64,000 bases of DNA from Bradyrhizobium sp. SZCCT0231 (lineage in GTDB: Bacteria > Pseudomonadota > Alphaproteobacteria > Rhizobiales > Xanthobacteraceae). The position numbers and the translations under genes were made by a program. Below the pieces are notes generated by a model. It was not told where the DNA came from and made no database searches. It saw only the letters and a list, made by a program, of their open reading frames with translations. Positions 24,670 to 33,395 of the stretch are shown here, one piece after another. Location of the stretch: NCBI RefSeq assembly GCF_018130245.1, contig NZ_JAFCKP010000015.1:118431-182430 (forward strand), read 5' to 3'. How positions within the stretch are numbered: the stretch's first letter is position 1; the number at the start of each line of letters is the position of its first letter.

Positions 24670-26022
24670 CTACGACAACCGCATGTCCAGCAGCCGCCGT
24701 CCTTCGCCCTTCAGCAGCTTCTTCACCGCGCTCGACGCCACCACCTCGCCGTCATTGGCGTAGGCCTCGTGGTTCTTCTCGATGTCGTCGAGGCGGTAGA
24801 GGTAGTTGACCATCACGCCGGCGGACTCCCGCATGCCCTTGGGCGAGAGGTCCCCTAACCAGTTGATGCGCTCGAGCCTGGCGCCGTTGCCGAGATGGAA
24901 GCGGGCGACGGAATCGATCAGCCGGCCCTTCGGCGTGCGCGCCCTCAGGAAATAGTACGCCGCGAGCGGCTCGATCACGCTGCGGAGCAGCGCCGCCGTC
25001 TCGGGGCTTTCGAACCATTTGGGATCGTCGAGCCGCTTCAGCATCTCGCGGTCCTCGTCCGACAGCGGCAGGTCCTTGTCCTGCTTCACCCAGGCCATGA
25101 AGCCCGGCACCGGCGACAGCGTCACGAAGCTGTCGAGCTTCGGCAGCTCGCGGCGCAGCTCTTCCACCACCTGCTTGATCAGGAAGCTGCCGAAGGAGAT
25201 GCCGCCAAGGCCGCGCTGGGTGTTGGAGATCGAATAGAACACGGCGGTGCGCGCCTTCGCGATCGGAAGGTGCTGGCGGTCGACCGCGAGCAGCGGCGCG
25301 ATCGCGCCGGGAATCGTCTCGGTCAGCGCCACCTCGACGAAGATCAGCGGCTCGTCCACCATCGCGGGATGGAAGAAGGCGTAGCAGCGGCGGTCGACGG
25401 GATCGATGCGGCGGCGCAGATCGTCCCAGTCGGAGATCTCGTGCACGGCTTCGTAACGGATGATCTTTTCGAGGATGTTGGCCGGGGTCGACCAGTCGAT
25501 CCTGCGCAGCACGAGAAACCCCCTGTTGAACCACGAAGAGAGAAGATGCGAGACGTCGCGGTCGAGCGCGGCGAGATCGGCATGCCCGTTCATCATGCCG
25601 AGCAAATCGGCGCGCATGTTGACGAGATCGCCGGTACCGCCGGGCGCGCGGTTGAGGCGGCGGATCAGCTCCTGCCGCCGTGGCTCGGAGGCGAAGTGCA
25701 GGGCGCTGGCATCCTCGTCGCTCGGCTTGGCGCGCCATTGCTCGATGGCCTTGGACAATCGTTCCCGGTCGGGGCCGAAAAAGCGCACCAGTCCTTCGAA
25801 GAAGGCGCGGCGTCCCGCCGCATCCAGCTCGTGATAGAGATCGAGCACCTCGCGCGCCATGGCGGTGCCGGACGCTTCGCCCCGGCCGGACAGCAGCGCG
25901 CCGCAAAGCTCGAGCAGTCCGTCGGCATCCCGTCTGGTGTCCGAGGCGTCGCCGCGGCGAAGCAGCGTGCGGCCGCGCTCGGAGATGGTGGTGAGCAGGT
26001 CGGAGAAGAAGGCGTTGGCCAT
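24670..26022 (-). CDS. Malonyl-CoA decarboxylase
   Basis: A 450-residue protein of the malonyl-CoA decarboxylase family, converting malonyl-CoA to acetyl-CoA and CO2. Conserved blocks: the helical N-terminal domain (LSGRGEASGTAMAREVLDLYHELD, RADLLGMMNGHADLAALDRD) and the acyltransferase-like C-terminal domain with FFHPAMVDEPLIFVEVALT, FYSISNTQRGLGGISFGSFLIKQVV and LSPVPGFMAWV. In rhizobia the matA gene often lies in a matABC malonate operon; here it stands alone, without an obvious malonyl-CoA synthetase or transporter beside it. It could remove malonyl-CoA formed by side reactions. Confidence 0.93.
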   Translation of the reverse strand: MANAFFSDLLTTISERGRTLLRRGDASDTRRDADGLLELCGALLSGRGEASGTAMAREVLDLYHELDAAGRRAFFEGLVRFFGPDRERLSKAIEQWRAKPSDEDASALHFASEPRRQELIRRLNRAPGGTGDLVNMRADLLGMMNGHADLAALDRDVSHLLSSWFNRGFLVLRRIDWSTPANILEKIIRYEAVHEISDWDDLRRRIDPVDRRCYAFFHPAMVDEPLIFVEVALTETIPGAIAPLLAVDRQHLPIAKARTAVFYSISNTQRGLGGISFGSFLIKQVVEELRRELPKLDSFVTLSPVPGFMAWVKQDKDLPLSDEDREMLKRLDDPKWFESPETAALLRSVIEPLAAYYFLRARTPKGRLIDSVARFHLGNGARLERINWLGDLSPKGMRESAGVMVNYLYRLDDIEKNHEAYANDGEVVASSAVKKLLKGEGRRLLDMRLS

Positions 26023-26143
26023 CTGGGCTTTCGTATCAGGTTTGTGCGACGCGGGAGCTTACACGGGATTTGGGTGGAAACCGATCACAATCAAGCAGGG
26101 GAGTTTTGTATCTTTAGTGGTGCCATGCACCCCACGGTACACT

Positions 26144-26263
26144 GTCATGCTCCGCGTAGGCGGGGCATCCAGTACGCCGCGGCTTCTCGGTTCTAGCCGC
26201 GCCGCCTCTGGAATACTGGATCGCCCGCCCCTGTGCGCAATTGCGCACTAGGCGGGCGATGAC
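26144..26263. repeat. Palindromic dispersed repeat overlapping a gene end
   Basis: Contains the elements TGTCATGC, GGCATCCAGTA, CGGTTCTAGCCGCG, GGAATACTGGATCGCCCGCC and GGCGGGCGATGAC, with the last two forming a hairpin around GTGCGCAATTGCGCAC. It is a familiar Bradyrhizobium repeat type. Its right end reaches into the last codons of the AraC gene (stop at 26248-26250), so the repeat supplies that gene's terminus. Confidence 0.75.
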
Positions 26264-27072
26264 GCCGAGTGTGTGGCAAACTCCGTCGGCGTCCGCCCCG
26301 TCACCTGGCGGAACGCGGCCGAGAACGCCGGCACGCTGGCATAGCCGAGCTGGGTGGCGAGCTGCTTCACCGACACGTTGGCGTCCGTCGACAGGCGCTG
26401 GATCGCCGCCGCAATCCTCGCGCGCTGGCACCAGCTCTTGAAGCTCAGCTGCGTCTCGCTCGAGAACAGCCGCGACAGCGTGCGCGCCGAGGTTCCGACC
26501 TCGCGCGCCAGCGTGTCGATGTCGTGCAGGCCGGTGGGATCGTCGAGCACGATCATCGCGGCGCGGCGGCAGCGCGGCTCGCGCGGCAGCGGCACGAAGG
26601 TCGCGGAATCCTCGGCCTGATGCAATTCCAGCATCACCAGGCGCACCAGGAGCTCGGTGCGCTCCTCGGTGTTGCGCGCGTCGAACAGCGCCAGGATCGC
26701 CTGATTGAGCAGCGGCGACACCCGCACCACGAACTCCCTGGTCAGGCCGTCATGGCGCTGCTCGCGCTTCAGCCAGGCCAGGTCGAAATACAGCGTGCGC
26801 ATCTCGATGTCGGCGAGCAGGTCGAGGGCGTGCTCCAGCCCGGCCGGCACCCAGACGGCCCGATCCGGCGGCACCAGCCAGCGTCCCCCGGGCGTCGTCA
26901 CCTGCATCGTGCCCTTCGCGGCATAGATCAGCTGCGCCTCGCGGTGCAGGTGTGGCTCGATTCGCATCCCCTTGGGATAGTCGCGGGCGACCAGGTGCAC
27001 GCCTGCGGGCGAGCGGTGGTTGCTCCGGACCTCCCGCAGGATTGGCGTTTCCAAGACAGTCATTGGCAGCAT
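26248..27072 (-). CDS. AraC family regulator with N-terminal cupin
   Basis: A 274-residue regulator (alternative start at the Met codon 27063, three residues later). The N-terminal cupin (residues ~25-110) has RIEPHLHREAQLIYAAKGTMQV and VWVPAGLEH; the C-terminal DNA-binding domain has LAREVGTSARTLSRLFSSETQLSFKSWCQRARIAAAIQRL and LATQLGYASVPAFSAAFRQVTGRTP. It is divergent from an MFS exporter gene with only 52 bp between the start codons, so it very probably controls that transporter. The C-terminal residues (HSASSPA) are encoded by a dispersed palindromic repeat. Confidence 0.9.
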   Translation of the reverse strand: MLPMTVLETPILREVRSNHRSPAGVHLVARDYPKGMRIEPHLHREAQLIYAAKGTMQVTTPGGRWLVPPDRAVWVPAGLEHALDLLADIEMRTLYFDLAWLKREQRHDGLTREFVVRVSPLLNQAILALFDARNTEERTELLVRLVMLELHQAEDSATFVPLPREPRCRRAAMIVLDDPTGLHDIDTLAREVGTSARTLSRLFSSETQLSFKSWCQRARIAAAIQRLSTDANVSVKQLATQLGYASVPAFSAAFRQVTGRTPTEFATHSASSPA

Positions 27073-27124
27073 CCCGTCATGGGTCCGACATATAACTCAT
27101 TTTCGGAGCAGGAGAAGATTCCGT

Positions 27125-28297
27125 ATGAACAGCCCCAGCCGGGTCATCAGTTTCGTCAATGCAGGCCATTTCATCGACCATTATTCGATGCTGATCTTCG
27201 CCGCTGCGGTCATCATCATGGGCCCGGCGCTCGGCATGGCGTATTCGGAGCTCCTGCCTTACGCGACGCCGGGCTTCGTTGCCTTCGGCGCGGGCTCGCT
27301 GCTCACCGGCTGGCTCGGGGACCGCTGGAGCCGCCGCCACATGATGCTGATCTTCTTCGCCGGCATCGGCGCCTCCATGATCGCGGTCGGCTTCGTGCAG
27401 ACCCCCGTGCAACTCGGCGCTGCGCTGCTCGCGATCGGCATCTTCGCCTCGATCTATCACCCCGTCGGCACCGCCATGATCGTGTCCTATGCCGACCGGC
27501 TCGGCCGCGAGATGGGCATCAACGGCGTCTGGGGCAATCTCGGCGTGGCGTCGTCGGCCTTGGTCACCGGCGTGATCGGCCAATATCTCGGCTGGCGCTT
27601 TGCGTTCATCGTTCCCGGCGCGGTCACGGTCCTGATCGGCATCGGCTTCGCGATGAGTGTCGTCCATGAGGATCGCAAGGGCTCGAAGCAGGCGGCGGCC
27701 CAGGCCCGGGTGGCCAAACAGGACATGTGGCGCGTGATCCTGTCGCTGCTGATCGTGGTGATCGCGATCTCCACGACGTTCAATGCCGTCACCGTGGCGC
27801 TGCCGAAGCTGTTCGCCGAGCGGCTCGCGGATCTCACCAGGAGCCCGGCGCTGCTCGGGGTCATCGCGGCCGGCGTCTACGTGTTCGGCGCGATGACGCA
27901 GTACACGATCGGCCGGCTGCTCGACCGCTATTCGCTGAAGACGGTGGCGCTGCCGCTGTCCTTCATGCTGGCGCCGTTCCTGTATCTCGCCGCAAGCCTG
28001 AACAACCTGCCGCTGATCCTGGTCTCGATCGGCATCGTCATGGGCGCGTTCGGGCAGGTCACGGTGAACGATGCCATGGTCGGCAAGTACACCACCGAGG
28101 AATGGCGCTCGCGCGCCTATGCCGTGCGCTATTTCGTCGGCTTCACCGCGGCCGGCGCGTCGGTCGGCCTGGTCGCCTGGCTCTACGAGCAGGGCGGCTT
28201 CGTCACCATGCTGCACGCCTTCGCCGCCCTCTGCCTGCTCGCGATCGCCGCCGCCCTGATCCTGCCGCGCGAGATCAGGACGCCGCAGACGGTGTGA
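27125..28297 (+). CDS. MFS transporter, fosmidomycin-resistance-like
   Basis: A 390-residue major facilitator protein with about twelve hydrophobic helices. The first helix region NAGHFIDHYSMLIFAAAVIIMGP, the loop LGDRWSRRHMM between helices 2 and 3, and IGIFASIYHPVGTAMI in helix 4 resemble the Fsr-type subgroup of drug exporters. The basic loop after helix 6 (HEDRKGSKQAAAQARVAK) separates the two halves. The divergent AraC-cupin gene 52 bp away is the likely regulator. Substrate is unknown. An intrinsic terminator candidate lies ~230 bp downstream, after a dispersed repeat. Confidence 0.87.
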   Translation: MNSPSRVISFVNAGHFIDHYSMLIFAAAVIIMGPALGMAYSELLPYATPGFVAFGAGSLLTGWLGDRWSRRHMMLIFFAGIGASMIAVGFVQTPVQLGAALLAIGIFASIYHPVGTAMIVSYADRLGREMGINGVWGNLGVASSALVTGVIGQYLGWRFAFIVPGAVTVLIGIGFAMSVVHEDRKGSKQAAAQARVAKQDMWRVILSLLIVVIAISTTFNAVTVALPKLFAERLADLTRSPALLGVIAAGVYVFGAMTQYTIGRLLDRYSLKTVALPLSFMLAPFLYLAASLNNLPLILVSIGIVMGAFGQVTVNDAMVGKYTTEEWRSRAYAVRYFVGFTAAGASVGLVAWLYEQGGFVTMLHAFAALCLLAIAAALILPREIRTPQTV

Positions 28298-28302
28298 GGG
28301 CT

Positions 28303-28409
28303 CCGTCATTCCGGGGCGTCGCGTAGCGACGAGCCCGGAATCCATTTGTCCGCAATCTCTGCTGCCCTATGGATTCCGGGCTCGCGCTTACGCGCGCCCC
28401 GGAATGACG
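28303..28409. repeat. Palindromic dispersed repeat (GTCATTCCGGGG family, copy 1)
   Basis: CCGTCATTCCGGGGCG on the left pairs with CGCCCCGGAATGACG on the right; GAGCCCGGAATCCAT pairs with ATGGATTCCGGGCTC in the middle. A second copy of this family is at 60531-60632. Located just behind the MFS gene. Confidence 0.85.
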
Positions 28410-28530
28410 AGAGGGGTGCGCTCGCAACGAGCGCGGCACCTCACCCATGCCGCCCATGATGCCATTATGCCCCTGTTTTGCCCGACGGAGCAAATCGCTT
28501 CGGCAAGACCGAAATTTTCCAAGCCTTTTC

Positions 28531-28563
28531 AACCCCATCCCTACTGTGCATGGGGTTGTTTTC
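28531..28563 (+). terminator. Intrinsic terminator candidate
   Basis: AACCCCAT (28531-28538) and ATGGGGTT (28550-28557) form a perfect 8-bp stem, followed on the plus strand by GTTTTCGCACTTTTTG. The T-rich side is on the plus strand, so it would end transcription from the MFS gene before the convergent RND gene. Confidence 0.65.
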
Positions 28564-28594
28564 GCACTTTTTGTTTTGAGCGGACGAAAGGAAG

Positions 28595-31500
28595 CTAAGT
28601 CTTCACCTCCACCGCCTTGACCTTCACCGCCTTCTTGCTCGCCCGCCAGTTCTCGAAGCGCTGCACCACCACGAAGAAGGCCGGCACGAACAGCACCGCA
28701 AGGCAGGTCGAGGCTAGCATGCCCGAGAACACGGTGATGCCGATCGACTTGCGGGCGCTGGCGCCGGCGCCGGTGGCGAGTACCAGGGGCACCACGCCGA
28801 GGATGAAGGCGAATGACGTCATCAGGATCGGGCGGAAGCGGGCGCGCGCGGCTTCGATCGCGGACTCCAGGATCGGCTTGCCGTCGCGGCCGTGCAGCTC
28901 GAGCCCGACCTCGACGATCAGGATGGCGTTCTTGGCCGAGAGCGCGATCAAGAGGATCAGGCCGATCTGGCAATAGAGGTTGTTGTCGATCTTAAGCGCG
29001 GAGAGGATCAGCATCGGCCCGAGCAGCGACAGCGGCACCGCGAGGATCACCGAGATCGGCGCGTACCAGCTCTCGTACTGGCCGGCGAGCACGAGATAGA
29101 CCAGCAGCATGGCAAGGCCGAACACCCAGTAGATCTGGTTGGAGACGGCTTTCTCCTGATAGGACATCGCGGTCCATTCATAGCCGGTGCCCGGCGGCAG
29201 CGTCTTGTCCGCGATCTCCTCCATCAGCTTCAGCGATTGGCCGGAGGAGTAGCCCTGCGCCGGCAGGCCGATCACGGTCGAGGATGGATAGAGGTTGTAG
29301 AGGCTGATCAGCGACGGGCCGGTGGCCGGCGTGATCTTGGCGACGGTGCCGATCGGGATCATGTCGCCGTTCGAGTTGCGCACCTGCATGTTGGCGATGT
29401 CGCGCTCGGTGACGCGGAAGGCCGGATCGGCCTGGGTGTAGACCTGGAACACGCGGCCGAACTTGTTGAACTGGTTGACGTAGGACGAGCCGAGATAGGT
29501 CGACAGCGCCGAGAACACCTGGTCCGTCGTCACGTGCAGGGTCTGGGTCTTGATGCGGTCGATCTCGATGTTGAATTGCGGCACCGACGAGCGGAACGAG
29601 GACTGCACACGCTGCAGCGCGCTCTGGCTCTGAGCGTTGGAGACCATCGCAGCGGTGATGGCCTGCAGCTTGGCGAAATCGCTGTTGCCGTCGCGCAGCT
29701 CGACCTGCATCGAGAACCCGGCCGCATTCCCAATGCCCTGGATCGGCGGCGGCGGCAGCACGATGGTGCGCGCCTCCATGATGGTCGCGAGCTTGTCGTT
29801 GAGGCCAAAGACCAGCGAGCGCAGATCCTCGCCGGGCCCTTTGCGGGCCTCCCAATCCTTCAGGATGATGTAGGCGACGCCGGCATTGGCAAGGCTGGCG
29901 CTGTTGTCGAGCGCGGAGATGCCGGCGATGGTGATGACCTGCGCCACGCCCGGCGTCTCCTTGATCAGCTCGCTCGCTCTGTCGAGCACGGCTTGCGTCC
30001 GCTCCAGCGCGGCGCCGTCTGGCAGCTGCACGGCGGCGATCAGATAGCCCTGGTCCTCGATCGGCAGGAAGCCGGTCGGCACCCGCGACAGGCCGTAGCC
30101 GCTGGCTCCGATCACCAGCAGGGCGAATGCGACCGAGATGGTGGCGTGTTTCACGAGGAACGTGATCAGCCTCGTGTAGCCGCGCTCGACGCGGTCGTAG
30201 ACCGCATTGAAGCCCCGATAGAAGAAATTGCGCTGCTCCGGCGGCACCGCCGGCCGCAGCCACAGCGCGCATTGCGTCGGCTTCAGCGTCGCTGCGTTGA
30301 TGGCGGAGAGCAGCGCAGTCGCCGCGATCACCAGCGCGAATTGCGAATAGATCCGCCCGGTGAGCCCGGCGAGGAACGAGGCCGGCAAGAACACCGAGAT
30401 CAGCACCAGGGTGATGCCGACGATCGGCGCGAACAGCTGGTCCATCGCCTTGATCGCGGCGTCGTGGCCGTTCATGCCCTGCTCGATGTTGTGGGCGGCG
30501 CCTTCGACCACGACGATGGCGTCGTCGACCACGATGCCGATCGCGAGCACGATCGCGAACAGCGTCGACATGTTGATGGTGAAGCCGAGCGCCGCCATCG
30601 CGGCGAAGGCGCCGATGATGGTGACAGGAACGGTCGTCGCCGGCACCAGCATCGCGCGCCAGTCCTGCAAGAAGACAAGGATCACCACCAGCACCAGCAG
30701 GCCGGCTTCGATCAAGGTCATGTAGACCTCGTGCACCGAGGCTTCCACGAACTTGGTGGTGTCGAACGGCGTGTCGTACTTGATGCCTTCGGGGAAGCGC
30801 CTGGCGAGCTCGGCCATCTTCTTCTCGACGGCCCGCTCGACCTGGAGCGCGTTGGCGCCGGGCGACTGGAACACGCCGATGCCGACCGCCGGCTGCTTGT
30901 TGAGCGAGAAGATCTGGCTGTAGGTCTGCGCGCCGAGCTCGACCCAGCCAACGTCGCGCACCCGCGTGACGTCGCCGTTGCTGCCTGACTTGACGATGAT
31001 GTTCTCGAACTGGCTGGCGTCGTCGAGCCTTCCGTTGACGTTGAGCGTGTACTGGAACGCCTGTCCCGGCGGCGTCGGCGGCGCGCCGACCTGGCCGGCC
31101 GAGACCTGCTGGCTCTGCTGCTGGATCGCCTGGATGACGTCCTGCGGCACGAGGCCACGCACTTGCAGCTTGTTGGGATCGAGCCAGATCCGCATCGAGT
31201 ATTGGCCGGCACCGAACACGGTGACGTTGCCGACGCCCGGCAGGCGGGAGAGCTCGTCGCGAATGTTGATGGTGGCGTAGTTGCTCAAGTAAAGGCTGTC
31301 GTACCTCGCATCCGGCGAGGTCAGCGTCACGAAGAGCAGGATCGAGGTCGACCGCTTCTGCACGGTGACGCCCTGGTTCTGCACAGCCTGGGGCAATTGC
31401 GACAATGCGCTGGAGACGCGGTTCTGCACCAGCACCTGCGCGAAGTTGAGGTCGGTGCCGATCTTGAAGGTCACGGTCAGCGTGTAGGTGCCGTCGGAGC

Positions 31501-31750
31501 CGCTGTAGGACTGCATGTACAGCATGTCCTCGACGCCGTTGACTTGCTGCTCGATCGGCAGCGCCACGGTGTCGATCACGGTCTTGGCGCTGGCGCCGGG
31601 ATAACGCGTCGTGACCTGCACCGTCGGCGGCACCACGTCGGGATATTGCGCGATGGCAAGGTTGAACAGCGCAACGCCGCCGATCAGGATCATCAGGAGC
31701 GCGATGACGTTGGAGAGGACCGGCCGCTCGATGAAGAATTTTGAGATCAT
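28595..31750 (-). CDS. RND multidrug efflux permease (HAE1 family)
   Basis: A 1051-residue inner-membrane proton antiporter of full family length. It has the 12-helix duplicated architecture: FFIERPVLSNVIALLMILIGGVALF as helix 1, the first porter loop with VNGVEDMLYMQS, the proton-relay aspartates in AIGIVVDDAIVVVEG, and the second-half relay Lys in ALSAKNAILIVEVGLELH. The C-terminal tail is basic (RASKKAVKVKAVEVKT). It exports hydrophobic drugs or metabolites together with the adaptor encoded 27 bp upstream (31778-32974). No outer-membrane channel gene is in this cluster, so a TolC-like protein from elsewhere must complete the pump. Confidence 0.96.
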   Translation of the reverse strand: MISKFFIERPVLSNVIALLMILIGGVALFNLAIAQYPDVVPPTVQVTTRYPGASAKTVIDTVALPIEQQVNGVEDMLYMQSYSGSDGTYTLTVTFKIGTDLNFAQVLVQNRVSSALSQLPQAVQNQGVTVQKRSTSILLFVTLTSPDARYDSLYLSNYATINIRDELSRLPGVGNVTVFGAGQYSMRIWLDPNKLQVRGLVPQDVIQAIQQQSQQVSAGQVGAPPTPPGQAFQYTLNVNGRLDDASQFENIIVKSGSNGDVTRVRDVGWVELGAQTYSQIFSLNKQPAVGIGVFQSPGANALQVERAVEKKMAELARRFPEGIKYDTPFDTTKFVEASVHEVYMTLIEAGLLVLVVILVFLQDWRAMLVPATTVPVTIIGAFAAMAALGFTINMSTLFAIVLAIGIVVDDAIVVVEGAAHNIEQGMNGHDAAIKAMDQLFAPIVGITLVLISVFLPASFLAGLTGRIYSQFALVIAATALLSAINAATLKPTQCALWLRPAVPPEQRNFFYRGFNAVYDRVERGYTRLITFLVKHATISVAFALLVIGASGYGLSRVPTGFLPIEDQGYLIAAVQLPDGAALERTQAVLDRASELIKETPGVAQVITIAGISALDNSASLANAGVAYIILKDWEARKGPGEDLRSLVFGLNDKLATIMEARTIVLPPPPIQGIGNAAGFSMQVELRDGNSDFAKLQAITAAMVSNAQSQSALQRVQSSFRSSVPQFNIEIDRIKTQTLHVTTDQVFSALSTYLGSSYVNQFNKFGRVFQVYTQADPAFRVTERDIANMQVRNSNGDMIPIGTVAKITPATGPSLISLYNLYPSSTVIGLPAQGYSSGQSLKLMEEIADKTLPPGTGYEWTAMSYQEKAVSNQIYWVFGLAMLLVYLVLAGQYESWYAPISVILAVPLSLLGPMLILSALKIDNNLYCQIGLILLIALSAKNAILIVEVGLELHGRDGKPILESAIEAARARFRPILMTSFAFILGVVPLVLATGAGASARKSIGITVFSGMLASTCLAVLFVPAFFVVVQRFENWRASKKAVKVKAVEVKT

Positions 31751-31777
31751 GGCTGGCGCCCCTTCACTTGGCGGATA

Positions 31778-32974
31778 TCACTTGGCAGAGGCCTGCGGCT
31801 GCTCGATCTTCGTCACTTGCGGGTCGATCTTCTGGCCCGGGATGACGCGCAGCAGCCCTGCGATCACCACGCGGTCCTCTGGCTTCAGGCCGCTCTCGAT
31901 CACGCGCAGGCCGTTGTCGACGGGGCCGATCTGCACCTTGCGCTGCTCGACGATGTTGTCGCCGTTGACCACGAGCAGATAGCGGCCGCCCTGGTCGCTG
32001 CCGAGCGCGGTGTCGGGAACGAGCAGGGCGCTCTTCTCCTGGTCGAAGGGCACGCGGACCCGGACGAAATAACCGGGCAGCAGCACCCGCTTGTCGTTGG
32101 GAACGAGGCCGCGCACCGCCAGCGTGCCCGTCGATTGATTGAGGGTCGGCGAGACGTAGTCGAGCTTGCCTTCGTGCGGATAGCCGGTCTCGGTCTGCAG
32201 TCCCACGTGAATCGGGAATTGCTTCATATCTGCGGGCGTCAGTCCGCGGCGGGCCGCCTCGGCGCGGATGCGCAGCACGTCCTGCTCGTTGACGGTGAAG
32301 TTCACATAGATCGGGTCCATCGCGACGATGGTGGCGAGCTGGGTCGGCGAGGAGACGCCGACGAGCTCGCCGATCGAGACCATATGTGCGCTGACGACGC
32401 CGTCGAACGGCGCGGTCACCCTGGTGTAGCCGTAATTGACTTCGGCAAGCTTGGTGTTGGCCTGGGCCTGCTGGAGATTGGCCTGGGCGTTGTCGCGGTT
32501 CGAGGTAGAGGTGTCGAGGGTGGATTGCGAGACCGCCTGGCGCTGCACGAGCTCGACCTGCCGCTTGTAATCGGCTTCGGCCTGCTTGACCGTGGCTTGC
32601 GCGCCGACCTCCGCGGCCTTCGCCTGCTCGACCTTGAGCTTGTAGGTCTCCGGCTCGATCGTGAACAGCTGGGTGCCCTGCTTGACGAAAGTACCGTCCT
32701 GATAGTCGATCGTTTGCAGGAAGCCCTGCACGCGCGCGACCAGATCGACGCTCTTGATCGGCGCGGTGTTGCCGGTGGCCTCGATATAGCGCGTCACGGA
32801 ACGCTGCACCGGCGTCGCGACGTCCACCTTGGGCGGCGGTGGCGCCACGAACGTGTTCTTGTCCTCGCATCCCGCGAGCGCAACCAATGCCGCGGTTGCG
32901 GCGAGTGCCCGACCGATATGTTTCCTCGCTGCTCCATGGCGTCGTGCGGGAGATGCGGGATTGGCGCAGGTCAT
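31778..32974 (-). CDS. RND efflux periplasmic adaptor lipoprotein
   Basis: A 398-residue membrane-fusion protein. I prefer the start at ATG 32974 because a lipoprotein signal then fits (AATAALVALAGCEDK, lipidated Cys36); a TTG at 33058 would add 28 unlikely residues. After the Pro-rich stretch VAPPPPKVDVATPV come the barrel-sandwich/lipoyl half (VDLVARVQGFLQ, YTRVTAPFDGVVSAHMVSIGELV) and a long coiled-coil hairpin (KVEQAKAAEVGAQATVKQAEADYKRQ region). It links the RND permease to an outer-membrane channel. Permease follows 27 bp downstream, same operon. Confidence 0.94.
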   Translation of the reverse strand: MTCANPASPARRHGAARKHIGRALAATAALVALAGCEDKNTFVAPPPPKVDVATPVQRSVTRYIEATGNTAPIKSVDLVARVQGFLQTIDYQDGTFVKQGTQLFTIEPETYKLKVEQAKAAEVGAQATVKQAEADYKRQVELVQRQAVSQSTLDTSTSNRDNAQANLQQAQANTKLAEVNYGYTRVTAPFDGVVSAHMVSIGELVGVSSPTQLATIVAMDPIYVNFTVNEQDVLRIRAEAARRGLTPADMKQFPIHVGLQTETGYPHEGKLDYVSPTLNQSTGTLAVRGLVPNDKRVLLPGYFVRVRVPFDQEKSALLVPDTALGSDQGGRYLLVVNGDNIVEQRKVQIGPVDNGLRVIESGLKPEDRVVIAGLLRVIPGQKIDPQVTKIEQPQASAK

Positions 32975-33183
32975 TCGGCGGCCTCGGGTTGCTGTCTGTC
33001 GGTGCGGCAGGCTAGCAACAAATGACTGGCCGTGAAACACCATAGCCATGGCAGTCAACGGCCTTGAACCGCAAGGAGAGGTGTGGCCTTTGACAGATTT
33101 GTCATGACAAGGCGCTTTTCACGGGGCGCACGATCGACGCGTCCGCACCCAGGGCTATCGCATTTGAGAGCTCTTCCCTGCGG

Positions 33184-33316
33184 CCATCCTTCGAGACGCC
33201 CGCTTGAGGCGGGCCCTCAGGATGAGGGCGGAGTGCGCGGTAGCAGTTTCAACGGGCACCGACGCCGATGAGCCTCATCCTGAGGAGGCGCGTCAGCGCC
33301 GTCTCGAAGGACGAGG
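33184..33316. repeat. Palindromic dispersed repeat
   Basis: In the 420-bp gap between the adaptor and epimerase genes. Outer arms CCATCCTTCGAGACG (33184-33198) and CGTCTCGAAGGACGAGG (33300-33316); inner arms CCCTCAGGATGAGG and CCTCATCCTGAGG. A familiar Bradyrhizobium intergenic repeat. The rest of the gap contains no gene that I can support. Confidence 0.75.
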
Positions 33317-33395
33317 CGTGCGCGCAGGCCGCCGCCACGAGTCATGTGCGATCGCCCTGCGTCCGCACCGGATAGTCGTCGGACTGCGTTGCGGA

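Noticed and set aside
28892-30988. Nearly 700-codon open frame on the plus strand
   Set aside because: Antisense shadow of the RND permease gene, which has all conserved RND motifs.
31778-33058. Upstream TTG start for the RND adaptor
   Set aside because: It would place 28 residues before a well-formed lipoprotein signal peptide and lacks a ribosome-binding sequence.
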